Positions 15,812 to 24,129 of a stretch of DNA of 46,765 nt are shown in pieces. The stretch spans positions 1-46,765 of the forward strand of contig JAFEFC010000025.1 in NCBI GenBank assembly GCA_018240785.1. The letters are read 5' to 3'. How positions within the stretch are numbered: the stretch's first letter is position 1; every line of letters begins with the position of its first letter. This DNA comes from Pseudomonadota bacterium (lineage in GTDB: Bacteria > Pseudomonadota > Gammaproteobacteria > Burkholderiales > Rhodocyclaceae). A model generated the notes under the pieces. The model was not told the origin of the DNA, made no database searches, and worked only from the letters and a program-made list of their open reading frames with translations. The translations under genes and the position numbers were made by a program.

Positions 15812-16678
15812 ATGCTCGCCGTCGTCCAGGTCCTGATCAGCGGCGTCGCGCTCGGCTGCGTATATGGCCTGGTCGCGCTGTCCTTCGTGCTGATCTACAA
15901 GGCGACCGAGACCGTCAGCTTCATGCAAGGCGAGTTGCTGATGCTCGGCGCCTTCGCTGCGCTTGGCCTGCACCTGGGCGCGGGCTGGCCGCTCGCGGCA
16001 GGGGCGCTCGCCGCGGTGGCGGGCACCGCCCTGCTGGGCGCGGCGTTCGAGCGCATCGCGCTGCGCCACGCCGTCGGCCGCCCGCATCTGGTTGCGGTGC
16101 TGCTGACTTTCGGCCTCGGCCTGATGCTGCGCGGTGCGGTGGCCTCGGTGCCGGCGGCCGTGCAGGAAACCTACCGCCTGCCTCTCGCCGCGGATGTCGT
16201 GCAGATCGGTGCCGTGACGCTGGCTGGCGGACAGTTGCTGGTGATCGCCGCCACCTTGTTGATCGCCGCGCTGCTGACGCTGTTCTTCCGCGCCACCCGT
16301 ACCGGCCTGGCCCTGCGCGCGCTGTCCGAGGACGCGCGCATCGCCGCGCTGATGGGCGTGCCGGTGGCGCGCATGCACACGCTGGCGTGGGCGCTCGGTG
16401 CCGGCCTCGCTGCGCTCGCCGGCCTGCTGCTGGCGCCGCTCACCTTCATCCACCTGAACATGGGTCTGGTGGCGCTGAAGGCCTTTCCCGCGGCGGTGCT
16501 GGGCGGGCTCACCAGCTTGCCGGGCGCGCTCGTCGCCGGCCTTTTCCTCGGCGTGGTGGAGGCGCTGGCGGGGCTGATGCTGCCCGAGGGCGTCAAGGAC
16601 GTCGTGCCTTACGCGCTGCTGATGCTGGGGCTGCTGCTGTTTCCGGCGGGTTTTGGCGCCGGCCGGGCGGGGCGATGA
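15812..16678 (+). CDS. Branched-chain amino acid-type ABC permease (LivH-like)
   Basis: A 288-residue inner-membrane permease with about eight hydrophobic helices. The family-typical start is VLISGVALGCVYGLVALSFVLIYKATETVSFMQGELLMLGAF, and the cytoplasmic loop is RALSEDARIAALMGVPVARMHTLAWALGAGLAALAG. It would pair with the next gene as the LivHM membrane core of a HAAT-family importer. The stop overlaps the next start (ATGA). LivG/LivF ATPases are not in this window. Substrate unknown: branched-chain amino acids, amides or aromatic acids are all possible. Confidence 0.92.
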   Translation: MLAVVQVLISGVALGCVYGLVALSFVLIYKATETVSFMQGELLMLGAFAALGLHLGAGWPLAAGALAAVAGTALLGAAFERIALRHAVGRPHLVAVLLTFGLGLMLRGAVASVPAAVQETYRLPLAADVVQIGAVTLAGGQLLVIAATLLIAALLTLFFRATRTGLALRALSEDARIAALMGVPVARMHTLAWALGAGLAALAGLLLAPLTFIHLNMGLVALKAFPAAVLGGLTSLPGALVAGLFLGVVEALAGLMLPEGVKDVVPYALLMLGLLLFPAGFGAGRAGR

Positions 16679-17616
16679 CGCGGACCGTGCGCTGGCGTTC
16701 GGTCCTGTCGTCGGCCGCGCTGCTCGGGCTGGCGATCCTCGCCTTCGGCGCCGACCATGCCTTGAGCCAGGCGACGCTGGTCGCCACCTACGCGCTGGCC
16801 GGGCTTGGTGTCGTCGTGGTGGTCGGCCAGGCCGGGCAGATCGCCCTTGGCCAGGCGGCGCTGGTGGGGCTGGGCGCCTACACCGAGGCCTTGCTGGTGA
16901 GCGCAAGCGTGCCGTCGCTGCTTGCGATCCCGGTCGCTGCGGCGACCGCGGCGGCAGGCGGCGCGCTCGCCAGCCTGCCGGCGCGCCGGCTGGGCGGGCT
17001 CTACTTCGGCATGAGCACGCTGGCCTTCGCCCTCATCGTCGAGGAGGCGCTGGTGCGCTGGGAGCCGGTCACGCGCGGCGCAGCCGGGCTCGCGGTGCCC
17101 GCGCTGCAGCTTGCCGGCCAGGCGGTGGACGCGCCCGCAAGCCAGGCCCTGGTGAGCGTCGCCGCGCTGATCGGCGCCATGCTGCTGTGCGCACGGTTGT
17201 TCGATTCGCGCCTCGGCCGCGCCTGGCGCGCGGTGCGCGAGGACGAGGTCGCCGCCGATGCCTGTGGCATTGATCCGGTGCGTGCCAAGCTGCTTGCCTT
17301 CGTCGTCGGCGGGGCGCTGTCCGGCGTGGCCGGCGCGTTGTATGCGCACTGGATCGGCTTCATCAGCCCGGAGCAGTTCGGGCTGATGTTCTCCTTCGAG
17401 CTGCTGATGCTCGCCTTCATCGGCGGCGCGCAGCGCCTGGCGGGTGCGGCCTGGGGCGCGCTCGTCATCGTCGCCATTCCGCAGGCGATCTCGGTGCTGC
17501 GCGACGCGCTGCCCGGTGAGCTGGCACGCTCTGCGGGGCTGGAGACGGTGGTGTTCGGCGCGGTGATCGTGGCCGTCGTGCTGCTGCGGCCCCGCGGCCT
17601 CGCAGGCGGGCGTTGA
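16675..17616 (+). CDS. Branched-chain amino acid-type ABC permease (LivM-like)
   Basis: A 313-residue multi-helix permease. The conserved VVVVGQAGQIALGQAALVGLGAYTEALL and the loop SRLGRAWRAVREDEVAADACGIDPVRAKLLAFVVGGALSGVAG mark LivM. It starts within the stop codon of livH. The open frame extends upstream over livH without homology. The terminal RPRGLAGGR is the usual LivM end, often followed by livG, but here an unrelated glycine-zipper gene comes next. Confidence 0.92.
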   Translation: MTRTVRWRSVLSSAALLGLAILAFGADHALSQATLVATYALAGLGVVVVVGQAGQIALGQAALVGLGAYTEALLVSASVPSLLAIPVAAATAAAGGALASLPARRLGGLYFGMSTLAFALIVEEALVRWEPVTRGAAGLAVPALQLAGQAVDAPASQALVSVAALIGAMLLCARLFDSRLGRAWRAVREDEVAADACGIDPVRAKLLAFVVGGALSGVAGALYAHWIGFISPEQFGLMFSFELLMLAFIGGAQRLAGAAWGALVIVAIPQAISVLRDALPGELARSAGLETVVFGAVIVAVVLLRPRGLAGGR

Positions 17617-17747
17617 ACCGTGCCGCCGCGTCGTCACGTGTTGCCGCAGCGGACCGGGGCAACATTTTCTGACGACTTGGGCGTGGACAGCGTGTGCTGC
17701 TGCCTTTTACGATCCAGCCCAATCGAACAACAACAGGAATACACGCA

Positions 17748-18077
17748 ATGACGCGCAAACTGCTTCCCGCCCTCCTTTGTCTCTCGCTCGCGGGTGCTGC
17801 TCACGCCGGCGCATCGACCGTGCTCGGCGGCGCCATCGGCGGCGGCGTGGGCGCGGCCGTCGGTGAAGCGGTGGGCGGCCGCGATGGTGCGGTGATCGGC
17901 GGTGCCCTCGGCGGCGGCGTGGGTGCCGCGGTCGGCAGCAACGCCGGGCGCGAACGTGTGCGCGAGCGCGAAGTCGTGCGCTACGAAGATCGCCGCTACT
18001 ACGACCACCACCACCGTCACCGCCACGAGCGCGGCTATTTCTGCCCGCCGGGCCAGGCCAAGAAAGGCAACTGCTGA
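17748..18077 (+). CDS. Small secreted glycine-zipper protein
   Basis: A 109-residue protein with a signal peptide (MTRKLLPALLCLSLAGAAHAG, probable cleavage after AHA) followed by glycine-zipper repeats (about 22-70, GGAIGGGVGAAVGEAVGGRDGAVIGGALGGGVGAAVG), then an Arg/Glu-rich and His/Tyr-rich stretch and two cysteines near the end. Such proteins insert in or near the outer membrane; function is unknown. The ATG at 17748 follows CAGGAA. It sits between livHM and a periplasmic binding protein gene. Confidence 0.8.
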   Translation: MTRKLLPALLCLSLAGAAHAGASTVLGGAIGGGVGAAVGEAVGGRDGAVIGGALGGGVGAAVGSNAGRERVREREVVRYEDRRYYDHHHRHRHERGYFCPPGQAKKGNC

Positions 18078-18182
18078 TCGAAGGTACGCTCCTGCATGGC
18101 GCTTCGTCTTGTGGGAGCCATGTCTCGGCGCGGTTGAGGGTATAAAGCGGATCGACGTCCATCAGACCGGAGATCCGTGCCC

Positions 18183-19352
18183 ATGAGTCTGCTTCTCAAG
18201 CTGGCGCTGGCCGCAGGCGCGAGCGTCTTCCTTGCCACTGTGCAGGCCGCCCCAGCCACGCCCGGCGTGACCGACCGCGAGATCGTGGTCGGCACCATCT
18301 CCGATCTTTCGGGCCCGATCGCCCTGCTCGGCGTGCCGGTGCGCGACGGCCTGCTGATGCGCTTCGACGAGGCTAACGCGGCCGGTGGCGTGCATGGTCG
18401 CAAGATCCGTCTGGTGGTCGAGGATTCCGGCTACGACCCCAAGCGCGCGGTGCTCGCCGCGCGCAAGCTGGTGCAGCGCGACCAGGCCTTCGCCTTCATT
18501 GCCGACATGGGTACGCCGGTGGTGATGGCCTCGATGCCGGTCATCGTGGATGCCGGCCGCCTGCACCTGTTCCCGTTCTCGCCGCACGAATCCACTTACC
18601 TGCCGCTGCATCCGCTGAAGTTCCAGAACTTCGCGCCCTACCAGACCTACATGGAAGCGGCCACGCGGCACATGGTGCAGGCCCACGGCTACCAGCGTTC
18701 CTGCCTGCTGTACCAGGACGACGACTACGGCCTGGAGGTGATGAAGGGCGTCGAGGCGGCGCTCGGCAAGCTCGGACGTCCGCTCGTCGACAAGACCAGC
18801 TACAAGCGCGGCGCCACCGACCTGTCGAGCCAGGTCGCCCGCCTGCGCGGCGCCGGCTGCGACTTCGTGGTGCTCGCCACAGTGGTGCGTGAGACGGTGG
18901 CCGCGATGAGCGAGGCGCGCAGGATCGGCTGGAAGGTCGACATGCTGGTCACCGCGTCCGGCTATTCGGCGCAGACGCACGAACTGGGTGGCGCGGCGGT
19001 GGAGGGGCTGTACGGCGTCAGCGTGCTGCCGCACCCGTATGCGGAGGGCGCCAACAAGCAGCTCGCCGACTGGATCCAGCGCTACCGCAAGCGCTACGGC
19101 GTGGATCCGAACGTGTGGAGCGTGATGGGCTATACGCTGGCCGACATGTTCGTGCATACGGCGGAAGCCGCCGGGCCGCAGCTTACGATCGACGGCTTTG
19201 CCCGCACCCTGGAGAAGTTTGACTTCACCCGCGACTATTTCGGCAGCCCCGAATACCGCTTCTCGCCCACCGACCATCTCGGCAACCGCTATGGTCGGCT
19301 GGCTCAGATCCGGAACGGAAAGTGGGAATTGATTTCGGATTACCTGAAGTGA
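18183..19352 (+). CDS. Periplasmic substrate-binding protein, LivK-like (HAAT family)
   Basis: A 389-residue type I periplasmic binding protein. Signal peptide about 1-23 (cleavage near VQA-APA). The mature start TPGVTDREIVVGTISDLSGPIALLGVPVRDGLLMRFDEANAAGGVHGRKIRLVVEDSGYDPKRA, read across its parts, is typical of the LivK/AmiC-like group. It probably serves the LivHM permeases about 0.6 kb upstream. The ATG at 18183 is spaced 10 bases from GGAG; an in-frame GTG at 18177 is too close to it. The ligand cannot be inferred. Confidence 0.9.
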   Translation: MSLLLKLALAAGASVFLATVQAAPATPGVTDREIVVGTISDLSGPIALLGVPVRDGLLMRFDEANAAGGVHGRKIRLVVEDSGYDPKRAVLAARKLVQRDQAFAFIADMGTPVVMASMPVIVDAGRLHLFPFSPHESTYLPLHPLKFQNFAPYQTYMEAATRHMVQAHGYQRSCLLYQDDDYGLEVMKGVEAALGKLGRPLVDKTSYKRGATDLSSQVARLRGAGCDFVVLATVVRETVAAMSEARRIGWKVDMLVTASGYSAQTHELGGAAVEGLYGVSVLPHPYAEGANKQLADWIQRYRKRYGVDPNVWSVMGYTLADMFVHTAEAAGPQLTIDGFARTLEKFDFTRDYFGSPEYRFSPTDHLGNRYGRLAQIRNGKWELISDYLK

Positions 19353-19433
19353 CTCTTCTCGTCCGTAGTGGCTCTTCCATGAAGGGCCTGATCGGTTAAC
19401 CTGCTGCCAGGGATGTGATCTCCGGACCGGACC

Positions 19434-20063
19434 ATGAGCAACGATCAAACGCGCACCATCACCGTCGCCTTCACCGGCGCCTCCGGCCTGCCTTATGGCG
19501 TGCGCCTGGTCGAATGCCTGCTGCAGGCCGGCTGCCGGGTGTGGCTGCTGTATTCGCAGGTGGCGCAGATCGTCGCGCGGCAGGAGATGGACTGGAACCT
19601 GCCGGCGCGCCCGGCCGACGTCGAGGCCGAGCTGTCGGCGCGCTTCAGCGCCGCGCCCGGACAGTTGCGCGTGTTCGGCCGCGAGGAATGGTTCGCGCCG
19701 CCGGCCTCCGGCTCCAACCCGCCGGACGCGATGGTCGTCTGCCCCTGCACCATGGCGACGCTGGCGGCGATTGCCGGCGGACTCAGCCAGAATCTGATCG
19801 AGCGCGCCGCCGACGTCGTCATCAAGGAGGCGCGCAAGCTCGTGCTGGTGCCGCGCGAGACGCCGTATTCGGCCATTCACCTGGAAAACATGCTCAAGCT
19901 CGCGCGCCTCGGCGTCTGCATCCTGCCGCCCAACCCGGGCTTCTACCACCATCCGCAGACGGTGCAGGATCTGGTCGATTTCGTCGTCGCGCGCGTGCTC
20001 GACCAGCTCGGCGTGCCACACCGGTTGATGGCGCGCTGGGGCGAGGAAAGAGGGACATCATGA
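19434..20063 (+). CDS. ubiX: Flavin prenyltransferase UbiX
   Basis: A 209-residue UbiX/Pad1-family enzyme that prenylates FMN with dimethylallyl phosphate to make the cofactor of UbiD-type decarboxylases. Seen: the FMN-binding GASGLPYGVRLVE at the N-terminus, VCPCTMATLAAIAGGLSQNLIERAADVVIKE, VLVPRETPYSAIHLENMLKL and PNPGFYHHPQTVQDLVDFVV. No ubiD partner is in the window. The start ATG is at 19434; the stop overlaps the ATG of the LON-domain gene. Confidence 0.95.
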   Translation: MSNDQTRTITVAFTGASGLPYGVRLVECLLQAGCRVWLLYSQVAQIVARQEMDWNLPARPADVEAELSARFSAAPGQLRVFGREEWFAPPASGSNPPDAMVVCPCTMATLAAIAGGLSQNLIERAADVVIKEARKLVLVPRETPYSAIHLENMLKLARLGVCILPPNPGFYHHPQTVQDLVDFVVARVLDQLGVPHRLMARWGEERGTS

Positions 20064-20680
20064 CCGATAGCGCACGGATTCCGCTGTTTCCGCTCGGCAC
20101 TGCACTGTTCCCCGAAGGCAGCCTGCCGCTGCGCATCTTCGAACCGCGCTACCGGCGCATGATCGCCCAGTGCCTGAAGGCGCATGACACGTTCGGCGTG
20201 TGCCTGATCGCCGCCGGGCGCGAGGTGGGCGAGCCGGCCGTGCCCTACCTGCTGGGCACCGAGGCGCAGATCGTCAGCGCCGACCACCTGCGCAACGGGG
20301 TGGTGGACATCGTCGTGCGCGGGCGGCGGCGGTTCCAGGTGCTGGACCACGAGCTGGAGGCAGATGGCCTGCTCATCGGCACCGTGCGCTGGCTCCCCGA
20401 GCCGGTGGCGCAGCCGATTCCGCGGCATCTTGCCGAGGTGGTGCCGCTGCTCGAGCGCCTTATCGAGAAGTTTGGCGGCGGTCATGTCGTCGAGCCGCTT
20501 CGCCTCGATGACGCCGTCTGGGTGGGCACGCGCTACGCCGAGTGGCTGCCGCTGAAGCCGGAGGCCAAGCAGCGCCTGCTGGAGATGGACGACCCGCTGG
20601 AGCGCCTCGAATTCGTGCGCGACACCTTGTACGAACTGGGCATGCTGCCCGACGACCCGGACGCGCCGCTTACGCGCTGA
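20060..20680 (+). CDS. LON peptidase N-terminal (substrate-binding) domain protein
   Basis: A 206-residue stand-alone LON N-terminal domain protein without AAA+ or protease domains. It begins IPLFPLGTALFPEGSLPLRIFEPRYRRMIAQCL and has the beta-rich PUA-like core VDIVVRGRRRFQVLDHE. Role unknown; perhaps protein binding or quality control. The start ATG overlaps the ubiX stop (ATGA). Its 3' end overlaps the convergent mutY gene by 11 bases. Confidence 0.9.
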   Translation: MTDSARIPLFPLGTALFPEGSLPLRIFEPRYRRMIAQCLKAHDTFGVCLIAAGREVGEPAVPYLLGTEAQIVSADHLRNGVVDIVVRGRRRFQVLDHELEADGLLIGTVRWLPEPVAQPIPRHLAEVVPLLERLIEKFGGGHVVEPLRLDDAVWVGTRYAEWLPLKPEAKQRLLEMDDPLERLEFVRDTLYELGMLPDDPDAPLTR

Positions 20681-21728
20681 ACAGGTCCGGTGCCGCCAGG
20701 GCGCCGAGGATGCGCCGCACCGGCGTCGGCAGGGCGGCATCGGCGAGGGTGGCCAGCGGCTGCCAGGCGTGGCCCGGCTCCATCGCGGCGGCTTGGGTGC
20801 GCCGGGCTTCCAGCCGCAGCGGCTGCATGTCGAGCACGAAGTGGGTGAAAGTGTGGGTCAGCGGCGCGAGCGGCTGCGCGTCGGCGCACTCCACTCCCAG
20901 CGCGGCATCCGCCCAGGCGGCCACGTCGGCCGCGGCGTCGGGGATCTCCGGCAGCGCCAGCAGCCCGCCCCAGATGCCGACGGGTGGGCGGCGTTCCAGC
21001 AGCACGCGGCCTTCGTGCAGGATCACCGCCACGCGCACGCTGCGGCGTGGCACCGCCTTCCTCGGGCGTGCCGCCGGCAGTTCCCCGATGCGGCCGTCGC
21101 GCCGTGCGACGCAGTCGTCGTGCAGTGGGCAGCGTGCGCAGGCGGGCTTGCCGCGGGTGCATACGGTGGCGCCGAGGTCCATCTGCGCCTGGATGTAGGT
21201 GCCGATGCCGCGCGCCGGCAGCAGCGACTCGGCTAGCGCCCACAGGCGGTTCTCCACCGCCTTTTCGCCCGGGAAACCCTCGATGCCGAACACCCGGCAC
21301 AGCACGCGCTTGACGTTGCCGTCGAGGATGGCGGCACGCTCGTCGTGGGCAAAGGCGGCGATCGCCGCCGCAGTGGAGCGGCCGATGCCGGGCAGCGTCT
21401 CGATCTCCACCGCGCTGCCGGGGAACTGCCCGCCGTGGCGCTCGACGACCTGCTGCGCCGCGCGGTGCAGGTTGCGCGCGCGGGCGTAGTAGCCCAGGCC
21501 GCTCCATAGCGCCATCACGTCCTCCACCGGCGCGGCAGCCAAGGAGCCGACGTCGGGAAAGCGCTCGAGGAAGCGTAGGTAGTAGGGGATCACCGTCTCC
21601 ACCTGCGTCTGCTGCAGCATGATCTCCGACAGCCAGATGCGGTAGGGGTCGCGCCCGCCCTGCCAGGGCAGGTCGTGGCGGCCGTGCTCGCGCTGCCAGG
21701 TGACGAGTTTGCGTGCGAATTCGCTCAT
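20670..21728 (-). CDS. mutY: A/G-specific adenine glycosylase
   Basis: A 352-residue DNA glycosylase that removes adenine opposite 8-oxoguanine. Seen: WLSEIMLQQTQVETVIPYY (catalytic Glu), the helix-hairpin-helix LPGIGRSTAAAIAAFA, conserved Asp in AILDGNVKRVLCRVFG, the [4Fe-4S] ligands C-x6-C-x2-C-x5-C (CTRGKPACARCPLHDDC) and a C-terminal NUDIX-like domain (RSVRVAVILHEGRVLLERRP...THTFTHFVLDM). The ATG at 21728 is chosen on homology (MSEFARKLVTWQREHG). Confidence 0.96.
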   Translation of the reverse strand: MSEFARKLVTWQREHGRHDLPWQGGRDPYRIWLSEIMLQQTQVETVIPYYLRFLERFPDVGSLAAAPVEDVMALWSGLGYYARARNLHRAAQQVVERHGGQFPGSAVEIETLPGIGRSTAAAIAAFAHDERAAILDGNVKRVLCRVFGIEGFPGEKAVENRLWALAESLLPARGIGTYIQAQMDLGATVCTRGKPACARCPLHDDCVARRDGRIGELPAARPRKAVPRRSVRVAVILHEGRVLLERRPPVGIWGGLLALPEIPDAAADVAAWADAALGVECADAQPLAPLTHTFTHFVLDMQPLRLEARRTQAAAMEPGHAWQPLATLADAALPTPVRRILGALAAPDLFSA

Positions 21729-21845
21729 GCGTTGTGTGCTTTCCCCGGCAGGCGCCCGACACTCGACGCTGTTGGCGCCTGCCGCCATAATCCGTGCCTG
21801 TTCACTCTTCCTGCTGCGTCAGCCGGCGCGGCAGCATTCCGTCCG

Positions 21846-22343
21846 ATGTCCCAGCAGACCTTCAGCAGCGACGATGCGGCGCGGCGCTTCCGCAATGCGC
21901 TCGGCATGTTCGCCACCGGCATCACCGTCGTCACCACGCGCACGCCCGATGGCGTGCCGCTCGGCCTGACGGTGAATTCCTTCAACTCGGTGTCGCTCGA
22001 ACCGCCGCTCATCGTGTGGAGCCTCGCGAACGACGTGTCCATGCGCGAGCAGTTCGAAGGCTGCGAATACTACGCGATCAATGTGCTCGCCGCCGATCAG
22101 GAGGCGCTGTCGAACCGCTTCGCCAGCCGCGTCGACGACCGCTTCGCCGGCCTGGTCCTGGAAGAAGGCGAGGGCGGCGTGCCGCTGCTGAGCGGCTGCT
22201 GCGCGCGCTTCGTGTGCCGCAACGCCACGCGCCACCCGGGCGGCGACCACATCGTGTTCATCGGCGAAGTGGTGAGCTTCGACCGCGAGGAGCGGCCGCC
22301 GCTGATCTACCACGCCGGCGCCTACCGCCGGCTCGTGGACTGA
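21846..22343 (+). CDS. Flavin reductase family protein
   Basis: A 165-residue split-barrel FMN-binding protein of the HpaC/flavin reductase-like family: RRFRNALGMFATGITVVTTRTPDG, GLTVNSFNSVSLEPPLIVWSL, YAINVLAADQEALSNRFA and the C-terminal HIVFIGEVVSFDREERPPLIYHAGAYRRL. It may supply reduced flavin to a monooxygenase, though none is adjacent. The ATG at 21846 is chosen because upstream in-frame residues overlap the mutY promoter region and are non-conserved. Confidence 0.9.
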   Translation: MSQQTFSSDDAARRFRNALGMFATGITVVTTRTPDGVPLGLTVNSFNSVSLEPPLIVWSLANDVSMREQFEGCEYYAINVLAADQEALSNRFASRVDDRFAGLVLEEGEGGVPLLSGCCARFVCRNATRHPGGDHIVFIGEVVSFDREERPPLIYHAGAYRRLVD

Positions 22344-22398
22344 CCGGCGCAGCTCCGCTCCCCTGCTTTCCTGCCCACTCCTTTCCGGCCTCATTCCC

Positions 22399-23589
22399 AT
22401 GGCTCAGCTCATCCTCAAGCCCGGCAAGGAACGCTCGCTGTTCCGTCGCCATCCCTGGATCTTCGCCGGCTCGGTCGAGCGCCTGGACGGGCGCGCGCGG
22501 CCGGGCGACACGATCACCGTCGTCGGCGCCGACGGCAAGCCGCTGGCGCGCGCCGCGTGGTCGCCGGAGTCGCAGATCCGCGCGCGGGTGTGGAGCTTCG
22601 ATGTCGACGCGGCGATCGACCATGCCTTCTTCAAGCGCGCGGTGGCAGCCTCCGTGGCGCGCCGTGCGGCGATCCCGGCGCTGCGCGGGCAGCAGGGTGT
22701 GCGCCTGATCCACGGCGAATCCGACGGCCTGCCAGGCGTCATCGCCGACCGCTACGGCGAGGTGGTGGTGCTGCAGCTCACCAGCGCCGGCGCCGACAAG
22801 TGGCGCGAGGCCATCGTCGCCGGCCTGGTGCAGGCTACCGGCTGCGCCGCCGTCTACGAGCGTTCGGATTCGGAAGTGCGTGGCCTGGAAGGCTTGCAGC
22901 CGCGCACCGGCGTCGTGCATGGCGAACTGCCGGAGGGCGGGCTCAGCATCGTCGAGAACGGCGTGCGCATGGAAGTGGATGTGGAGGGCGGCCACAAGAC
23001 CGGCTTCTACCTCGACCAGCGCGACAACCGACTGCTCACCGGCCAGCTCGCCGCCGGCCGCGCGGTGCTGAATTGCTTCTGCTACACCGGCGGCTTTTCG
23101 CTGCAGGCGCTGGCGGGCGGCGCGCAATCGGTGCTGTCGGTCGACTCGTCCGGCCCGGCGCTGGAATCCGCGCGGCGCAACCTCGCGCTCAATCCGCAGC
23201 TCGACGCCGGCCGCGCCGAATGGCACGAGGCCGACGTGTTCAAGGCGCTGCGCGCGTTGAAGGACGAAGGCCGGCGTTTCGACCTCATCGTGCTCGATCC
23301 ACCCAAGTTCGCGCCTTCCGCGGCGCATGCCGAGCGTGCTGCACGCGCCTACAAGGACATCAACCTGTTCGGCTTCCGCCTGCTCAATCCGGGCGGCATC
23401 CTGATGACCTACTCGTGCTCGGGCGGTATCGGCCAGGAGCTGTTCCAGAAGATCGTCGCCGGCGCCGCCATCGATGCCGGTGTCGACGCGCGCATCATCT
23501 ACCGCCTGTCGGCCGCGCCGGACCACCCGATCGGGCTGGCGGTGCCGGAAGGCGAGTACCTCAAGGGGCTGGCCTGCCAGGTGGGGTGA
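22399..23589 (+). CDS. rlmI: Class I SAM-dependent rRNA methyltransferase, RlmI-like
   Basis: A 396-residue enzyme of the RlmI (23S rRNA m5C1962) family. The N-terminal PUA domain begins LILKPGKERSLFRRHPWIFAGSVERLDG. The methyltransferase domain shows NCFCYTGGFSLQALAGGA (motif I), LDPPKFAPS (motif IV) and MTYSCSGGIGQELFQKIV with the catalytic cysteine. Length is as expected. An extensive inverted repeat follows its stop, before the convergent cupin gene. Confidence 0.93.
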   Translation: MAQLILKPGKERSLFRRHPWIFAGSVERLDGRARPGDTITVVGADGKPLARAAWSPESQIRARVWSFDVDAAIDHAFFKRAVAASVARRAAIPALRGQQGVRLIHGESDGLPGVIADRYGEVVVLQLTSAGADKWREAIVAGLVQATGCAAVYERSDSEVRGLEGLQPRTGVVHGELPEGGLSIVENGVRMEVDVEGGHKTGFYLDQRDNRLLTGQLAAGRAVLNCFCYTGGFSLQALAGGAQSVLSVDSSGPALESARRNLALNPQLDAGRAEWHEADVFKALRALKDEGRRFDLIVLDPPKFAPSAAHAERAARAYKDINLFGFRLLNPGGILMTYSCSGGIGQELFQKIVAGAAIDAGVDARIIYRLSAAPDHPIGLAVPEGEYLKGLACQVG

Positions 23590-23613
23590 GGGTCGGTAGG
23601 ATGCTTCGAATCC

Positions 23614-23719
23614 GGTCTGGCGGCGGGAGATGCGCTCCGTCGTCCTGCGCAACTCGACCTCGCTTCGCTCGGGACTCGGGCAGTGCTCGTCCGCTCCGCG
23701 CATCTCCCGCCGCCAGACC
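23614..23719. repeat. Long inverted repeat between convergent rlmI and cupin genes
   Basis: A perfect 22-bp inverted repeat (arms 23614-23635 and 23698-23719, GGTCTGGCGGCGGGAGATGCGC and its complement, here given as 20 + 2 bases) around a 62-base centre that includes CTCGCTTCGCTCGGGACTCG. No T-run. It could form a large cruciform or hairpin and limit convergent transcription; it may be an intergenic repeat family of this genome. Confidence 0.7.
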
Positions 23720-23755
23720 TGCGGCATTGCGAACTCTTGACTGTGTGCCGCAGTT

Positions 23756-24127
23756 TCAGTCTTGCGTTTCCCCGAGATGCACCGCCAGCCAGACCGCATC
23801 CGCGCTCGTCGACTCCACCCGGTGCCGCTGGTGCGCCGGGATGAAGACCCAGTCGCCCGCCTCCAGCGCCAGCGACTCGAGATCGCCGTCCGCGTGCTCG
23901 AGGGTGAGCTCGGCGCGCCCCGCCGCCAGCATCACCCATTCGTCGCCCGCCTGGTCGTACCAGAAACCCGGCGGGCTGGCCTCGGCGAACGACGCGATGC
24001 GCTCGATGCGCGCCGCCGGGTGATCGAGCAGGGTCTCGAAATGCTCCTGCGGCCCGGCCGGCGGCAGGCCGGTGAAGAGATTGCCGCGCTCGCTCAGGCC
24101 TTGGCGTCCTTCTGCGTTGTCCGCCAC
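23756..24127 (-). CDS. Small cupin-domain protein
   Basis: A single-cupin protein of about 113-123 residues: NLFTGLPPAGPQEHFETLLDHP, GDEWVMLAAGRAELTLEHADGD, LEAGDWVFIPAHQRHRVEST (PxxxxHR) and AVWLAVHL. The start is uncertain: the nearest standard start is GTG at 24127, only 2 bases after the mazF stop, but residues 2-10 from it fall in a duplicated copy of the paaY 3' end. Homology suggests translation once began at SERGNLF, where a CTG (24097) now stands. Function unknown; such cupins bind metals. Probably read from the mazEF or paaY transcript. Confidence 0.78.
   Translation of the reverse strand: MADNAEGRQGLSERGNLFTGLPPAGPQEHFETLLDHPAARIERIASFAEASPPGFWYDQAGDEWVMLAAGRAELTLEHADGDLESLALEAGDWVFIPAHQRHRVESTSADAVWLAVHLGETQD
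24082..24113. repeat. 32-bp direct repeat flanking the mazEF module, copy 1
   Basis: TGCCGCGCTCGCTCAGGCCT and the following 12 bases match 24828-24859 at 30 of 32 positions. On the minus strand it encodes a DAKA-stop ending like that of paaY, followed by SERG, the start region of the cupin. It marks the cupin-side junction of the toxin-antitoxin insertion. Confidence 0.8.
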
Positions 24128-24129
24128 TT

